NCBI GenBank assembly: GCA_012839355.1
Contig: DUNK01000013.1
Span: 1 to 64,000, forward strand
Source of the DNA: Acholeplasma sp.
GTDB taxonomy: Bacteria; Bacillota_I; Bacilli_A; Acholeplasmatales; UBA5453
DNA: 64,000 bases
Direction: 5' to 3'
Under the pieces are notes generated by a model. That model had not been told where the DNA came from and ran no database searches. It saw only the letters and a program-made list of their open reading frames with translations. The first letter of the stretch is position 1. The number at the start of each line of letters is the position of its first letter. Positions 10,628-20,831 of this stretch are shown here, piece after piece. A program made the translations under genes and the position numbers.

Positions 10628-10749
10628 TACGCACCTCGAATATATTATACATCAAAAAATAATAATTGATTAACAAAGTTAATTCCACTCACTAAAACAT
10701 AAAAACATGTGGTATAATATACTATGTAATAAAAAGGAGTTTGATAGAG

Positions 10750-11481
10750 ATGAATGTATTAAAAATAATTTTAGAAGCGTATATTATATGGACGGTAGTA
10801 TACTTTTTACTTTCATACTTTTTTAAATCAAAAAGACTATTTAAATTATTTTTAGTCGCGCTTTTTATTATTTCTATATATTTATTAACTGTTTGGTTGA
10901 AATTACCAGTTGCTTCAAGAGTAATGCGAATGGTTGTTGCAGTTTTACCGATTGTGATTGTGGCGTTAATATCTGTTGATTTAAGAAGAGGGTTTGATTC
11001 TGCTTGGTCGACAGACTTATTAGAAGTAGCAGCAATCGGATCAAGAGAAACGAAAACACATATTGTCGAAGCTGCACTTGCGTTATCTAAAAACAAAATA
11101 GGCGCTTTAATAACAATTGAAAAACACACTTCGCTTGATGTGTATGCTGAAAGGGCAATTACGCTAGATGCAGTAGTTTCAAAAGAATTATTAATGAACA
11201 TCTTTACACCTAATACACCACTCCATGATGGAGCAGTAATCATTAAAGGTGATACGATTAGAGCTGCTGGTGTATACTTTGATTTAAGTGAGAGAAATAA
11301 AGAAGATAAAACAATGGGTTCACGTCATAGAGCAGCTTTAGGTATTAGTGAGACAACAGACTCACTTACAATTGTTGTATCAGAAGAAACAGGCAACATT
11401 ACTTTAGCAATTGATGGAATTATGATTAGAGCTAATGATGCCGAGAAGATGTATGAATATATCAATATGTATTTAAGGTAG
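10750..11481 (+). CDS. cdaA: membrane diadenylate cyclase CdaA (DAC domain)
   Basis: N-terminal TMs; catalytic TPLHDGAVII and GSRHRAALGISE; ATG at 10750 is better spaced from GGAG than the TTG at 10741. Confidence 0.95.
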   Translation: MNVLKIILEAYIIWTVVYFLLSYFFKSKRLFKLFLVALFIISIYLLTVWLKLPVASRVMRMVVAVLPIVIVALISVDLRRGFDSAWSTDLLEVAAIGSRETKTHIVEAALALSKNKIGALITIEKHTSLDVYAERAITLDAVVSKELLMNIFTPNTPLHDGAVIIKGDTIRAAGVYFDLSERNKEDKTMGSRHRAALGISETTDSLTIVVSEETGNITLAIDGIMIRANDAEKMYEYINMYLR

Positions 11482-11490
11482 GGAAGAAGA

Positions 11491-11673
11491 ATGAGTAAAG
11501 TTAAAGGATTTTTTATTTGGTTAGGCAAATTAATAGTAACACCATTAAAAGCAATCGTAGCGATTCCCATTTCTGACCGTTTCATTACAATTATGAATAA
11601 ACACTTTTGGTTAAGAATGATACTTGCAGCAATTGTTACTGCAGTAATAATGATGATTGGTTATTGGATATAA
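11491..11673 (+). CDS. small membrane protein (60 aa), unknown
   Basis: ORF with GGAAGAAG RBS between cdaA and the next gene; hydrophobic segments. Confidence 0.6.
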   Translation: MSKVKGFFIWLGKLIVTPLKAIVAIPISDRFITIMNKHFWLRMILAAIVTAVIMMIGYWI

Positions 11674-11685
11674 GGGGTTGATAGT

Positions 11686-13260
11686 TTGTCGTTAGTACCA
11701 CTTGTGCCATTATTTGTAGCACTCATAGCAGTAGTTATTGTAATAATAATTAATATAATGGATGATAAAGTTCATCCAGTTCTATTTGTAATAGCACTAT
11801 TAAATGCTGGTGCTTTTTTAGCATACTTACCTTTTTATGAAAAGTATATAAATGAAGACTGGTTTAATAATCTGTTTTTAGCGCACACTATTTTTGCGGG
11901 TTTATTACTTTTATTCATGTTATACATCCAACTTAAAAAGATTTTGTTTTTCAAATCGCATTATCAGAGTTTTATAAGTTCAATTAAAGTTTCTGAATGG
12001 GATGCTTACTATGTGCTTGATCATAAAGATAGAATTAAAGAAATGAGCGCAAGCATTTTAGAAGAGTTAGGATTTATGTTTTCAGATGTTAAAGGAAAAA
12101 ACTTTTATGAAATTTTAAATAAATCAATTAGGGTAACAAGTTTAGATGATGTGGAAACAAATAATAGACTTTTAGAAAGTTATTATGCAGATTATGCAAA
12201 AAGAGCAACTAAACATCAGTTAGATGTTCATACATTAATCTTTCAAAATCATCAAGGTAAAACGACACTATTAAGAACAACAGAACAACCAATCTTTATT
12301 TTAGGAAGATATCGCGGAAGAATTAATATTGGTGAGAAAAGAACAGACTTTAATTTAGTCGAGATTGAAAGAAAACTTAAACAAAAAGACCGTGAATTAG
12401 ATTCTTTAAGATTTAAGTATGTTGCGACATTGGAGTTAATTAATGAAGGTTTATATTATATTGATTTAGATGAACATACTATTTGGGCAAGTGATGCATT
12501 ATTAAAAAAACTAGGGTTTACTAGTAATGTAATAGAATTAAAAGATTTTTATAGTTATATTTATGAAGATGATTTAAAGAGTTATTTAGGAACATTGTCA
12601 TCATTAACTGAACGCAAACAAACCTATAAGACAAGATATAGAATGTTAATTGATGGTCAGTATGTGTGGGTAGATGATCGCGGTAAAAGAATATTTGAAG
12701 ATGTCACATCTAATTTAATTGTTGGGTTTTTAGACATAGTTGATACACGTGGTTATTATAAGACTGATAATGAATTATTAGATAGCCTGCAAACAGAAAA
12801 AGAACTACACTTTCACCTTGAAGATTTATACAGAAAAAACAAAAGATTTCAACTCGCTTTATTTGAACTTAAAAACATTCCTGAGATTAATAAGGAATAT
12901 GGAAGAGAAATCGGTAATATGTTAATTAGCGAGTATGTTAAGAAACTAGTTAATTCATTTATGAGTGAATCAAGTGGAATTTTTAGAATTACAGGTTTAA
13001 CATTTGCGGTAACATTAATTGACCCACAAAAGATGCAAGTATTAAAAAAAGGTGCAGTAGCTAATCCTAAGTTTTTAAATATGGAAATGAGCTATGGAGC
13101 AATTAATGCTGAAGTAGATGTGATAATGGGTGTCGGTGCATCGTATGCCGGAGCTAGAAATGCGAAAGAATTATATAACGAAGCCGAACAAGCCCTTAAC
13201 TTAACTAAGCATAAAGAATATAAGAGTAATGTGTGCTATTATGAAGACATTGAGAAGTAA
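11686..13260 (+). CDS. membrane protein with PAS-like regions and a degenerate GGDEF-like domain
   Basis: N-terminal TMs; PAS-like MLIDGQYVWVDDRGKRIFED; FELKNIPEINKEYGREIGNMLI...IFRITGLTFAVTL resembles GGDEF with the signature lost. Confidence 0.65.
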   Translation: MSLVPLVPLFVALIAVVIVIIINIMDDKVHPVLFVIALLNAGAFLAYLPFYEKYINEDWFNNLFLAHTIFAGLLLLFMLYIQLKKILFFKSHYQSFISSIKVSEWDAYYVLDHKDRIKEMSASILEELGFMFSDVKGKNFYEILNKSIRVTSLDDVETNNRLLESYYADYAKRATKHQLDVHTLIFQNHQGKTTLLRTTEQPIFILGRYRGRINIGEKRTDFNLVEIERKLKQKDRELDSLRFKYVATLELINEGLYYIDLDEHTIWASDALLKKLGFTSNVIELKDFYSYIYEDDLKSYLGTLSSLTERKQTYKTRYRMLIDGQYVWVDDRGKRIFEDVTSNLIVGFLDIVDTRGYYKTDNELLDSLQTEKELHFHLEDLYRKNKRFQLALFELKNIPEINKEYGREIGNMLISEYVKKLVNSFMSESSGIFRITGLTFAVTLIDPQKMQVLKKGAVANPKFLNMEMSYGAINAEVDVIMGVGASYAGARNAKELYNEAEQALNLTKHKEYKSNVCYYEDIEK

Positions 13261-13765
13261 AGTTGAGGTTAGAAATTACGCCCAGAAAAAAGTAAAAGAA
13301 TTAAGTGAAAAAGCTAAAGAAAAAAGGACTTTTGAAATCATTGAATTATTAAAGAAAAATAAAGCATTTTTAAACGCTCAAAAAGTGGGATTATATTACC
13401 CGTTAAAAGATGAGGTAAACATCTTAAAAATAATGGAAATATTTAAAGATAAAAAGTACTATTTTCCAAAGATAAAAAATGAAAATATGGATTTTAGAAA
13501 AGTCAATGATTCAACTAGTTTAGTTATAGGAAAATTTAACATAAAAGAACCAACTTCAAGTATGGAAATTGAAGAAGAAATAGATGTATATTTGATTCCT
13601 TGTTTAGCTACTAGTGGTAACTATAGAATTGGACATGGGAAAGGATATTATGATAGATATTTTAAGAGGTTAAAAGGTTATAAAATTGGGATAGTTTTCA
13701 GTGAGTTAAAAGACTTAAATGTTAAGATTGATGAATATGACATTCCAATGGATATAATCTTATAG
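13229..13765 (+). CDS. 5-formyltetrahydrofolate cyclo-ligase family protein
   Basis: GLYYPLKDEV, RIGHGKGYYDRYF; start may instead be ATG 13241. Confidence 0.88.
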   Translation: MCAIMKTLRSKVEVRNYAQKKVKELSEKAKEKRTFEIIELLKKNKAFLNAQKVGLYYPLKDEVNILKIMEIFKDKKYYFPKIKNENMDFRKVNDSTSLVIGKFNIKEPTSSMEIEEEIDVYLIPCLATSGNYRIGHGKGYYDRYFKRLKGYKIGIVFSELKDLNVKIDEYDIPMDIIL

Positions 13766-13772
13766 GAGTAAG

Positions 13773-14870
13773 ATGTATACAGCAATTATTTTAGCAGCCG
13801 GAAAAGGCGCAAGAACAACATTATCAGTAAATAAAACTAATCTTTTATTAGACCATAAACCCTTATATAAACACTCGGTTGATGTGTTTAAAAGTGCGGG
13901 AGTTAATGTTGTTTTAGTAATCAATAAAGATGATGAAGAATTTATCAAAAAATGGAGTAACAACACTCTTTATACATATGGAGGAGAAACGCGTACCGAT
14001 TCTGTTAATGAAGGATTAAAATTAGTAAAATCTAAGTATGTGTTTATCCATGATGCAGCTAGACCATTTATAAATAAAAAAATGATAGAAGACATTAAAG
14101 AATTATTGAACAAATATGATGCAGTTTTAACGTGTAAAAATGTAGTTAATACTATCTATGATAAAGAATTAAATGTGATAGATAGAAACACACTTTTAGA
14201 AGCGGAAACCCCACAAGCTTTTTCAACGGAAAAAATCAAAAAAGCTTATGAAGAAAAAGGCGTTAAAAACTACACTGATGATATAAGCGTTTTTAAAGAT
14301 TATTTTAATGATGAAATTGGCCTTTATTTTCATGATTATAACAACATTAAAATTACAACAAAAAAGGATGTAGAAAAGTATCTTATGCCAAACTATAAAA
14401 TCGGTCATTCATTTGATATTCATCAAACAGACAAAAACAGAAAGTTAATCTTAGGCGGAGTAGAAATAAAAAGTGATTTTGGACTTTTAGGATATAGTGA
14501 TGCTGATGTAGTTTTACATGTTGTGGCGGAGTCTATTTATGGTGCTTTAGGTATTGGAGATTTAGGGACTCACTTTCCAGATACAGATAATAAATATAAA
14601 GATTTAAATTCTCAAAAGCTAGTTATATTTGCCTTAGAAAAGTTAAAAGAAAAAGGCTATGTTTTAGAAAACATGGACATAACTGTTTTTTTAGAAAAAC
14701 CGAAGCTAAGTATGTATATTAATAAGATAAGAAAAAATATTGCTGAACTTTTAAATGTTAATGAATCTAATATAAATGTTAAATCTTCAACATATGAAAA
14801 ACTTGATGCAATAGGTAGTGGTAAGGCAATTGCAGCTGAAGCGGTTTGTTTAATAAAAAGAAGTAATTAG
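13773..14870 (+). CDS. ispDF: bifunctional IspD/IspF (MEP pathway)
   Basis: IspD: IILAAGKGAR, FIHDAARPFI; IspF: KIGHSFDIHQ, GYSDADVVLH, GDLGTHFPDTD. Confidence 0.93.
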   Translation: MYTAIILAAGKGARTTLSVNKTNLLLDHKPLYKHSVDVFKSAGVNVVLVINKDDEEFIKKWSNNTLYTYGGETRTDSVNEGLKLVKSKYVFIHDAARPFINKKMIEDIKELLNKYDAVLTCKNVVNTIYDKELNVIDRNTLLEAETPQAFSTEKIKKAYEEKGVKNYTDDISVFKDYFNDEIGLYFHDYNNIKITTKKDVEKYLMPNYKIGHSFDIHQTDKNRKLILGGVEIKSDFGLLGYSDADVVLHVVAESIYGALGIGDLGTHFPDTDNKYKDLNSQKLVIFALEKLKEKGYVLENMDITVFLEKPKLSMYINKIRKNIAELLNVNESNINVKSSTYEKLDAIGSGKAIAAEAVCLIKRSN

Positions 14871-14879
14871 AGGTGGGAA

Positions 14880-15161
14880 ATGAAAAAGAATATAGTTGAG
14901 ACAACAGCAGGAACATACGAATTAATTAAAAATCACAAAGAAGCTTTTGATATTGTTAAATTTCAAGAAAGATATGTTGAAGAGATTTATGATAAGTATG
15001 AATATATCGTTGGCGATGTATCTAGTGAAATATTAAGAATCAAAGGTTTTTATGCTGATTTAAATAAAGAACCAAACATTAAAGAGATTCCAACTCATTT
15101 AAATGAAACTTGCAATTATAATACTGCCTACTTTATTCTAAAAAGAATAAATGAAAAATAA
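14880..15161 (+). CDS. YutD-like protein
   Basis: YELIKNHKEAFDIVKFQERYVEEIYDKYEYIVGDVSSEILRIKGFY matches the YutD pattern. Confidence 0.7.
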   Translation: MKKNIVETTAGTYELIKNHKEAFDIVKFQERYVEEIYDKYEYIVGDVSSEILRIKGFYADLNKEPNIKEIPTHLNETCNYNTAYFILKRINEK

Positions 15162-15219
15162 TTAGTGTTTTAGTTGAGTTAAAAGTTATAAATGATAAAA
15201 TGATTTTGGAGGCGATTTG

Positions 15220-15447
15220 ATGAACGAAACAGAAAGACTAGTTCGTGAGTTAACAGATAAAGTACAGCCATACTTAAAAAGTCATGGTGGCGGAGTAGAA
15301 GTTGTAGCGGTTGAAGATGGCGTTGTCTATGTGAAAATGTTAGGCGCATGTGTCGGCTGCCCGTTAATTGATGTGACACTTCGCGAAGGAATTGAAGAGA
15401 TGTTGTTAGAAAACGTCCCTGGAGTTGTAGCGGTTGTTGAGGTGTAA
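15220..15447 (+). CDS. NifU C-terminal (Nfu) domain iron-sulfur protein
   Basis: LKSHGGGVEVVAVEDGVVYVKMLGACVGCP with CxxC. Confidence 0.9.
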   Translation: MNETERLVRELTDKVQPYLKSHGGGVEVVAVEDGVVYVKMLGACVGCPLIDVTLREGIEEMLLENVPGVVAVVEV

Positions 15448-15536
15448 CCTCAAGCCGCTTTTATATTTTATCTATATTTTAATTTTAAAATGTGTTATTA
15501 TCAAAGTAGGTTGATTTTATATTATGGAGGAAATGA

Positions 15537-17390
15537 ATGGATAATAATCACATATATGAACCGGTAAACGAATACGATAAAAAATATCGCGACCTTCATA
15601 AAAAAAATGTAGAAGAATATTTTGAAGATCTTGTTAAAAAGTCAGGCGTAAATACTGAAGAAAACGTAGTAACAGTTAAAGAGGTTAAGAGACTTAGTAA
15701 ATTAGTTAAAGCTGAAAGCGAGAAGATTAAAAAGTTTAAGCGGATTAAAATGGCTTTAATTATTGGAATTATTATTACGTTTATTGCTTCTTTTGTTATG
15801 GTGTTTAGAATGACAAGACCTGATTATAGTGGTAATCTAGGTGTTGAAATAGTTGTTACTATTTTACTATTAGGTCTTGGTATAGGCTTTATCTTCTTGA
15901 TATTTAAAAAGATTAATGTAATTATTAAAGAATCAGAACGAATAAGCGCAGAGTTAAAGAGTAAGTTAAGAGAAGAGATTCAAAAAGGTTTTAATCAAAT
16001 GCGCCCACTAAATGATCTTTTTGATTGGGGTATGCCAGCAGAACTAGTTCAAAAAACATTACCGATGTTGGTGATGGATCCGTACTTTAATCCAAAAAGA
16101 TATGATGTTTTATACAATAAGTATGGTTTAATGGATAATTCACCAATTGATACATCAGTAACATTTGTTCAAAGTGGTGAAATTAAAGGTAATCCATTTG
16201 TCTTAGGCAAAATGGTAAATCATCAAATGGTAGACTATCCTTATCGCGGTTCAAAAACTATTAGTTGGACTGAAAGAGTTTCTGATGGTAAGGGTGGTTA
16301 TAGAACAGTTACTAGAACGCAAACACTTTATGCGACACTTATGAAACCGAAACCAGCATATTTTAGAAAGAGTTTCTTAATGTACGGAAACGAAGCTGCG
16401 CCAGATTTATCATTTTCAAGAACTTCAGCTAATGTTGATGATTTATCAGAAAAAGAAAGAAATAGAAAACTAGCTAGAGGCAAGAAGAAACTAGAAAAGA
16501 AAGCGAGAAAGAGTGTACATAAAGGTGGTTCTTTCACAGCATTAACTAATAGTGATTTTGATGTATTATTTGGAGCGACAAATCGTGACAATGAGGTTCA
16601 GTATCGACTTTTATATACGCCACTTGCGCAAAAAGAAACATTAAATATCATTTTAGATAATAAAGTTGGATTTGGAGATGACTTTGATTTTATTAAAAAG
16701 AAAATGATGAATATCATCATTCCTAAACATTTAGAACAAACAGACATTAACACGAATCCAAAAAGATATATTCACTATGATTTAGAAGAGATAAGAAGAA
16801 TCTTTAATGATTATAATAATTTATATTTTAAATCAGTATTCTTTAGTTTTGCACCACTATTTGCTATACCTTTATATCAACAACATAAGCCAAAAGAGTA
16901 TATTTATAAATCAAAATATAATTCTAATGTCTGTTCGTGGGAACATGAAGCAATTGCTAATGGATTTAGTCAAGGAATTTTAAAACATCCACTATCAGCG
17001 ACATTTAATATGATTAAAACTCGCTTAATCAGTTCTAGAAAAGGTGCAGATGAAGTGAGAATTACAGCCCATGGTTATGAAGAGTTTAGGGAAGTAGAAT
17101 ATGTGCCAGTTAGAGGTGGAGATGGATTTATGCATGATGTGCCAGTTGTTTGGTATCGTTATGAGCCTGTTAGTCAGGATACAGATATAGTTATTAAAAC
17201 CGCTGATACATTAAAGAGAAACGAATACATTAAAGATGTAATGAATAATGCAGATTGGCAAGCTTATTTAGATAAGAATTTAAGCGCCGGAAAAGAAGTA
17301 CTTTATAGAAGAAATATTATTGCATATACTTCTCATAAAGATGCAGGATTAGCAAGTATCGATGATCTGAAAAAGATTTTAGATAGATAA
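15537..17390 (+). CDS. membrane protein, unknown, upstream partner of LemA
   Basis: Two N-terminal TMs then a long soluble region; immediately upstream of lemA. Confidence 0.6.
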   Translation: MDNNHIYEPVNEYDKKYRDLHKKNVEEYFEDLVKKSGVNTEENVVTVKEVKRLSKLVKAESEKIKKFKRIKMALIIGIIITFIASFVMVFRMTRPDYSGNLGVEIVVTILLLGLGIGFIFLIFKKINVIIKESERISAELKSKLREEIQKGFNQMRPLNDLFDWGMPAELVQKTLPMLVMDPYFNPKRYDVLYNKYGLMDNSPIDTSVTFVQSGEIKGNPFVLGKMVNHQMVDYPYRGSKTISWTERVSDGKGGYRTVTRTQTLYATLMKPKPAYFRKSFLMYGNEAAPDLSFSRTSANVDDLSEKERNRKLARGKKKLEKKARKSVHKGGSFTALTNSDFDVLFGATNRDNEVQYRLLYTPLAQKETLNIILDNKVGFGDDFDFIKKKMMNIIIPKHLEQTDINTNPKRYIHYDLEEIRRIFNDYNNLYFKSVFFSFAPLFAIPLYQQHKPKEYIYKSKYNSNVCSWEHEAIANGFSQGILKHPLSATFNMIKTRLISSRKGADEVRITAHGYEEFREVEYVPVRGGDGFMHDVPVVWYRYEPVSQDTDIVIKTADTLKRNEYIKDVMNNADWQAYLDKNLSAGKEVLYRRNIIAYTSHKDAGLASIDDLKKILDR

Positions 17391-17412
17391 ATAAAAAAAG
17401 GAGGAATTACAG

Positions 17413-18078
17413 ATGGGTAACCAATTAGACGAATTAACTGGACCAGTAAATGAACAGGGAAGAGACGTTAATGTCATTCATAAGCAGATTAGAGTAGAAG
17501 TAGGAGTTGGATCTTTAATATTTGAAATATTCTTATGGATCTTTATTATTCCAGGCTTAATCTTCTTATATAAGAAAGTTAAAGCTAGAGACTATTTCAA
17601 TAAACTTGAACAAAAACTTCAACATAATGCTTCACAGATTGACAACTATCTTGAGCAACGTGTTGTTATTCTGGAAAATGTTGTTGGTTTAGTTAACAGA
17701 TCAACAAAATTAGACAAAGAAGTAATGACATCAGTTGCAGCTCTAAGAGGTGGCGGTAAGGTTGTTAGCGATGAAGATAGAAATAATGTCGCTGAACAAG
17801 TTGATTCAACATTTAATAGAATCAATGTTGCATTTGAAGCTTATCCTGAACTAAAGAGCCAAAATGTAATAGCAGACGCTATGCAACAAAATAGTTATCT
17901 CCAAAGAGAAATAACTGCTGCTAGAGAAGTTTACAACGACACAGTTAGACAGTGGAACCAAGATATCTTTACATGGCCAACTAAGAGAATTGTTGCAGCT
18001 AGACTTAAATATACTACAAGAATTCCATTTGCGACCGCTCAAGAGATTAAAGGAAGAGCTAGACAAGCATTCTTTTAA
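17413..18078 (+). CDS. lemA: LemA family protein
   Basis: N-terminal TM plus LemA helical core (NKLEQKL..IDNYLEQRVVILENVV..., FNRINVAFEAYPELKSQ). Confidence 0.88.
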   Translation: MGNQLDELTGPVNEQGRDVNVIHKQIRVEVGVGSLIFEIFLWIFIIPGLIFLYKKVKARDYFNKLEQKLQHNASQIDNYLEQRVVILENVVGLVNRSTKLDKEVMTSVAALRGGGKVVSDEDRNNVAEQVDSTFNRINVAFEAYPELKSQNVIADAMQQNSYLQREITAAREVYNDTVRQWNQDIFTWPTKRIVAARLKYTTRIPFATAQEIKGRARQAFF

Positions 18079-18107
18079 TAGATAAAAGATATATCCACAA
18101 AAAATTA

Positions 18108-18135
18108 AATACCCCATCTGTGGGGTATTTTTTTT
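18108..18135 (+). terminator. Rho-independent terminator after lemA
   Basis: AAATACCCCA-TCTG-TGGGGTATTT followed by T run. Confidence 0.85.
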
Positions 18136-18165
18136 GCATAAAAAAAGCACAACAATTGATGTGCT

Positions 18166-18630
18166 TTAATCTCTTTCTATTAATCGTTTGTAGACGTTTT
18201 TGCTGTTTTCAATTGGAACAGCGTTACATTTTTGTTTGTAAAACTCAAGGGCGCCTCTTACTCCGCCAATGATAGCGTAACTATAACCGTCATATAACAT
18301 CGCTTCTAAACAGTGCATTAAAAGTGCCGTACCGATGCCCTTACCTCTGTGTTCTTCTAGTACACCTGTTGGACCGAAGAAACCTTTTGCTGTTGCGTCA
18401 TAACATGCAAAACCAACGAGTTGTTTATCGATTACTGCGATATAACAAGTTGGATGGGGTTTATAAAGGGCAGCTTTAATTTCACTCGCCCAAGAAACAT
18501 TAAAGTTTTCAGCAACAAACTTAACGATTTTATCGATGTTTGGAGAGAGTGCTCTTTTAATAGCGGCACCACATTCCTTTTTTGAAAAATCAATAGTATA
18601 TAAATCTACTAATAAGTCATAAGATTCCAT
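18166..18630 (-). CDS. GNAT-family N-acetyltransferase
   Basis: GVLEEHRGKGIGTALLMHCLEAM acetyl-CoA binding motif. Confidence 0.85.
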   Translation of the reverse strand: MESYDLLVDLYTIDFSKKECGAAIKRALSPNIDKIVKFVAENFNVSWASEIKAALYKPHPTCYIAVIDKQLVGFACYDATAKGFFGPTGVLEEHRGKGIGTALLMHCLEAMLYDGYSYAIIGGVRGALEFYKQKCNAVPIENSKNVYKRLIERD

Positions 18631-18774
18631 AGAACCCTCCTAAATAATCATTAAACATATTATACCATGTATAAGTGAAATTGCAGTAATAAAAGTAAGT
18701 TTTATGTAAAAAACAAGTAAATCGAAATAAAAAGTATATACTTTAAATTATAATTGTTTTGAAGAGGTGTTAAA

Positions 18775-19707
18775 ATGATTAGAGTTAGAAATTTACATAA
18801 GACATATAAAAATGGAGTTAAAGCTGTTGATGGCTTAAGTTTTAAAGTAAAAGAGGGCGAAATATTCGCTCTTTTAGGCCCTAATGGAAGTGGTAAATCA
18901 ACTACGATTAATATTTTGCTTTCGTTACTTACTTATGATGAAGGCGAAGTATTAGTTTTTGGTAGTGAAATGAAGCCTAGTAGTTATGATAAAAAGAAAG
19001 ATATCGGTTTAGTTAGTCAAGAGGTGGCAGTATTTAATGAATTAACTGTATATGAAAATACCGATTATTTTTGCAGTTTGTATATTTCTGATAAAGAAAA
19101 AAGAAAAGAACTGGTGATGAAGGCGCTAAAACTTGTGGGACTAGAAGATTATTTGAAGTTTAAACCTAAAAAGTTATCAGGCGGATTATTAAGAAGATTA
19201 CATATTGCTTGCGGGATTGCGCATGAACCGAAATTAATTATCTTTGATGAACCAACTGTTGGGATTGATCCACAGTCAAGAAACCATATCTTGGAAGGAA
19301 TTAAAACATTAAACAAAGAAGGTGCAACAATTATTTATACTTCTCATTATATGGAAGAAGTAGAAATGATTAGTGACTATGTTTTAATTATGGATCATGG
19401 TAAGGTCGTTGCGGAAGGAACTAAAGAAGAATTAAAAGATATGATTTCATTAGGTGAAACAATTACTGTTTCTGTACTAAATATTACAGATGAGTTTTTA
19501 AAAGAATTAAAGGGTTTAAAAGGCATTTTAGAAACAACAACAAATAAAGATAAGTTAACAATCAAAATTAAGAAAAACACAACTAAAATTAAAGATATTT
19601 TAGCGTTATTAGAAAAACATAAACTAGAGTATGATGAGTTTCATAGTTTAGCACCAACATTAAATGACGTCTTTTTAGAGTTAACAGGTAAGGAGTTAAG
19701 AGATTAA
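18775..19707 (+). CDS. ABC transporter ATP-binding protein
   Basis: Walker A GPNGSGKST, signature LSGGL, Walker B LIIFDEPTVGID. Confidence 0.95.
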   Translation: MIRVRNLHKTYKNGVKAVDGLSFKVKEGEIFALLGPNGSGKSTTINILLSLLTYDEGEVLVFGSEMKPSSYDKKKDIGLVSQEVAVFNELTVYENTDYFCSLYISDKEKRKELVMKALKLVGLEDYLKFKPKKLSGGLLRRLHIACGIAHEPKLIIFDEPTVGIDPQSRNHILEGIKTLNKEGATIIYTSHYMEEVEMISDYVLIMDHGKVVAEGTKEELKDMISLGETITVSVLNITDEFLKELKGLKGILETTTNKDKLTIKIKKNTTKIKDILALLEKHKLEYDEFHSLAPTLNDVFLELTGKELRD

Positions 19708-20831
19708 TGATTAAACACTTATTTAAAATCACATTATCTGATAAGATATCAATTTTTTGGGTGTTATTGTTTCCAATTATTTTAGGAACATTTTTTATGT
19801 TTGCTTTTGAGGGACTTAAAAACAAAGATAATTTTACTAGTATTAAAGTTGCGTTTGTTGGGGATGTAGATAAATCTGAATCATCTTTGTATTCTATAAT
19901 GGAAGACTTGCCGTATGAATCTGAACAAAGTGAAGTAACAAATATGTTTTTGTTGTCTGAAGTAGCAACTAAAGAAGAAGCTGAACAACAATTAAACGAT
20001 AAAGAAATTAAAGGCTATATTTATAATGATGAATTATATATTTATAAAAACGGAATGAGTGAAACAGTTATTAAAACAGTTATGGAAATTTACTATAAAG
20101 CATTCGATCAAGCAACCGCCCTAGTGGAAAACACGGCGCTTACTTACCCTGAAGCTTTTGCGAGAGTGTTTAAGGAAAATAATCTTTTTGAAGAGACAGG
20201 CGAAAAGACTTCTTCACTACTAGAAAGTTATTACTATTCAGTTTTAGGAATGGCTATAATGCTCGCTTCATCATTCTCGCTTGTAGGGACAGCTTTCATT
20301 TTACCGAATCAAACAGAGATTGGTAAAAGGATTGCAATTAGTCCACAAAGCAAAATTAAAAAGTTGTTGCTAATTCTTTTTGTAAACTTTGTTATAATGA
20401 TGAGTATTTTTATTTTAATATTACTTTATTTTAAGTTTGTTGTAGGGATTCCTTTTCATTATCCAGTAAGAGTTATTATAATAACTTTTTTAGGAGCGTT
20501 ATTTGCCTTAGCGTTGGGATTTTCCGAAAACATCTTGATGTCTAAACTATCGTTTAATACGAAGGTAGGAATTAATACTACAATCGGTGTTTTTGGTGGG
20601 TTTTTAAGTGGAATGATGTTTCAGCCGATGAAGTATTTTACTGAAAAATATATACCGTTTTTAAAGTATATTAATCCAGTAAATTTAATTACTGATGGGC
20701 TATTAAGTATTGAACAGTATGATCATCATATTAGATATTATATTAATTTAGGATGTTTAGCGTTATTTACTATTATTTTAATAACGCTTAGTGCATTAAA
20801 GTTTAGGAGGGAAAAATATGAGAGTCTTTAA
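19707..20831 (+). CDS. ABC-2 type transporter permease
   Basis: Multi-TM; start overlaps the upstream ATPase stop (TAATG). Confidence 0.85.
   Translation: MIKHLFKITLSDKISIFWVLLFPIILGTFFMFAFEGLKNKDNFTSIKVAFVGDVDKSESSLYSIMEDLPYESEQSEVTNMFLLSEVATKEEAEQQLNDKEIKGYIYNDELYIYKNGMSETVIKTVMEIYYKAFDQATALVENTALTYPEAFARVFKENNLFEETGEKTSSLLESYYYSVLGMAIMLASSFSLVGTAFILPNQTEIGKRIAISPQSKIKKLLLILFVNFVIMMSIFILILLYFKFVVGIPFHYPVRVIIITFLGALFALALGFSENILMSKLSFNTKVGINTTIGVFGGFLSGMMFQPMKYFTEKYIPFLKYINPVNLITDGLLSIEQYDHHIRYYINLGCLALFTIILITLSALKFRREKYESL

Noticed and set aside
10722-11243. 173-aa minus-strand ORF antisense to cdaA
   Set aside because: Overlaps the conserved DAC coding region; no RBS or domain.
16328-16591. 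Minus-strand ORF inside the LemA partner gene
   Set aside because: Antisense shadow ORF without independent support.
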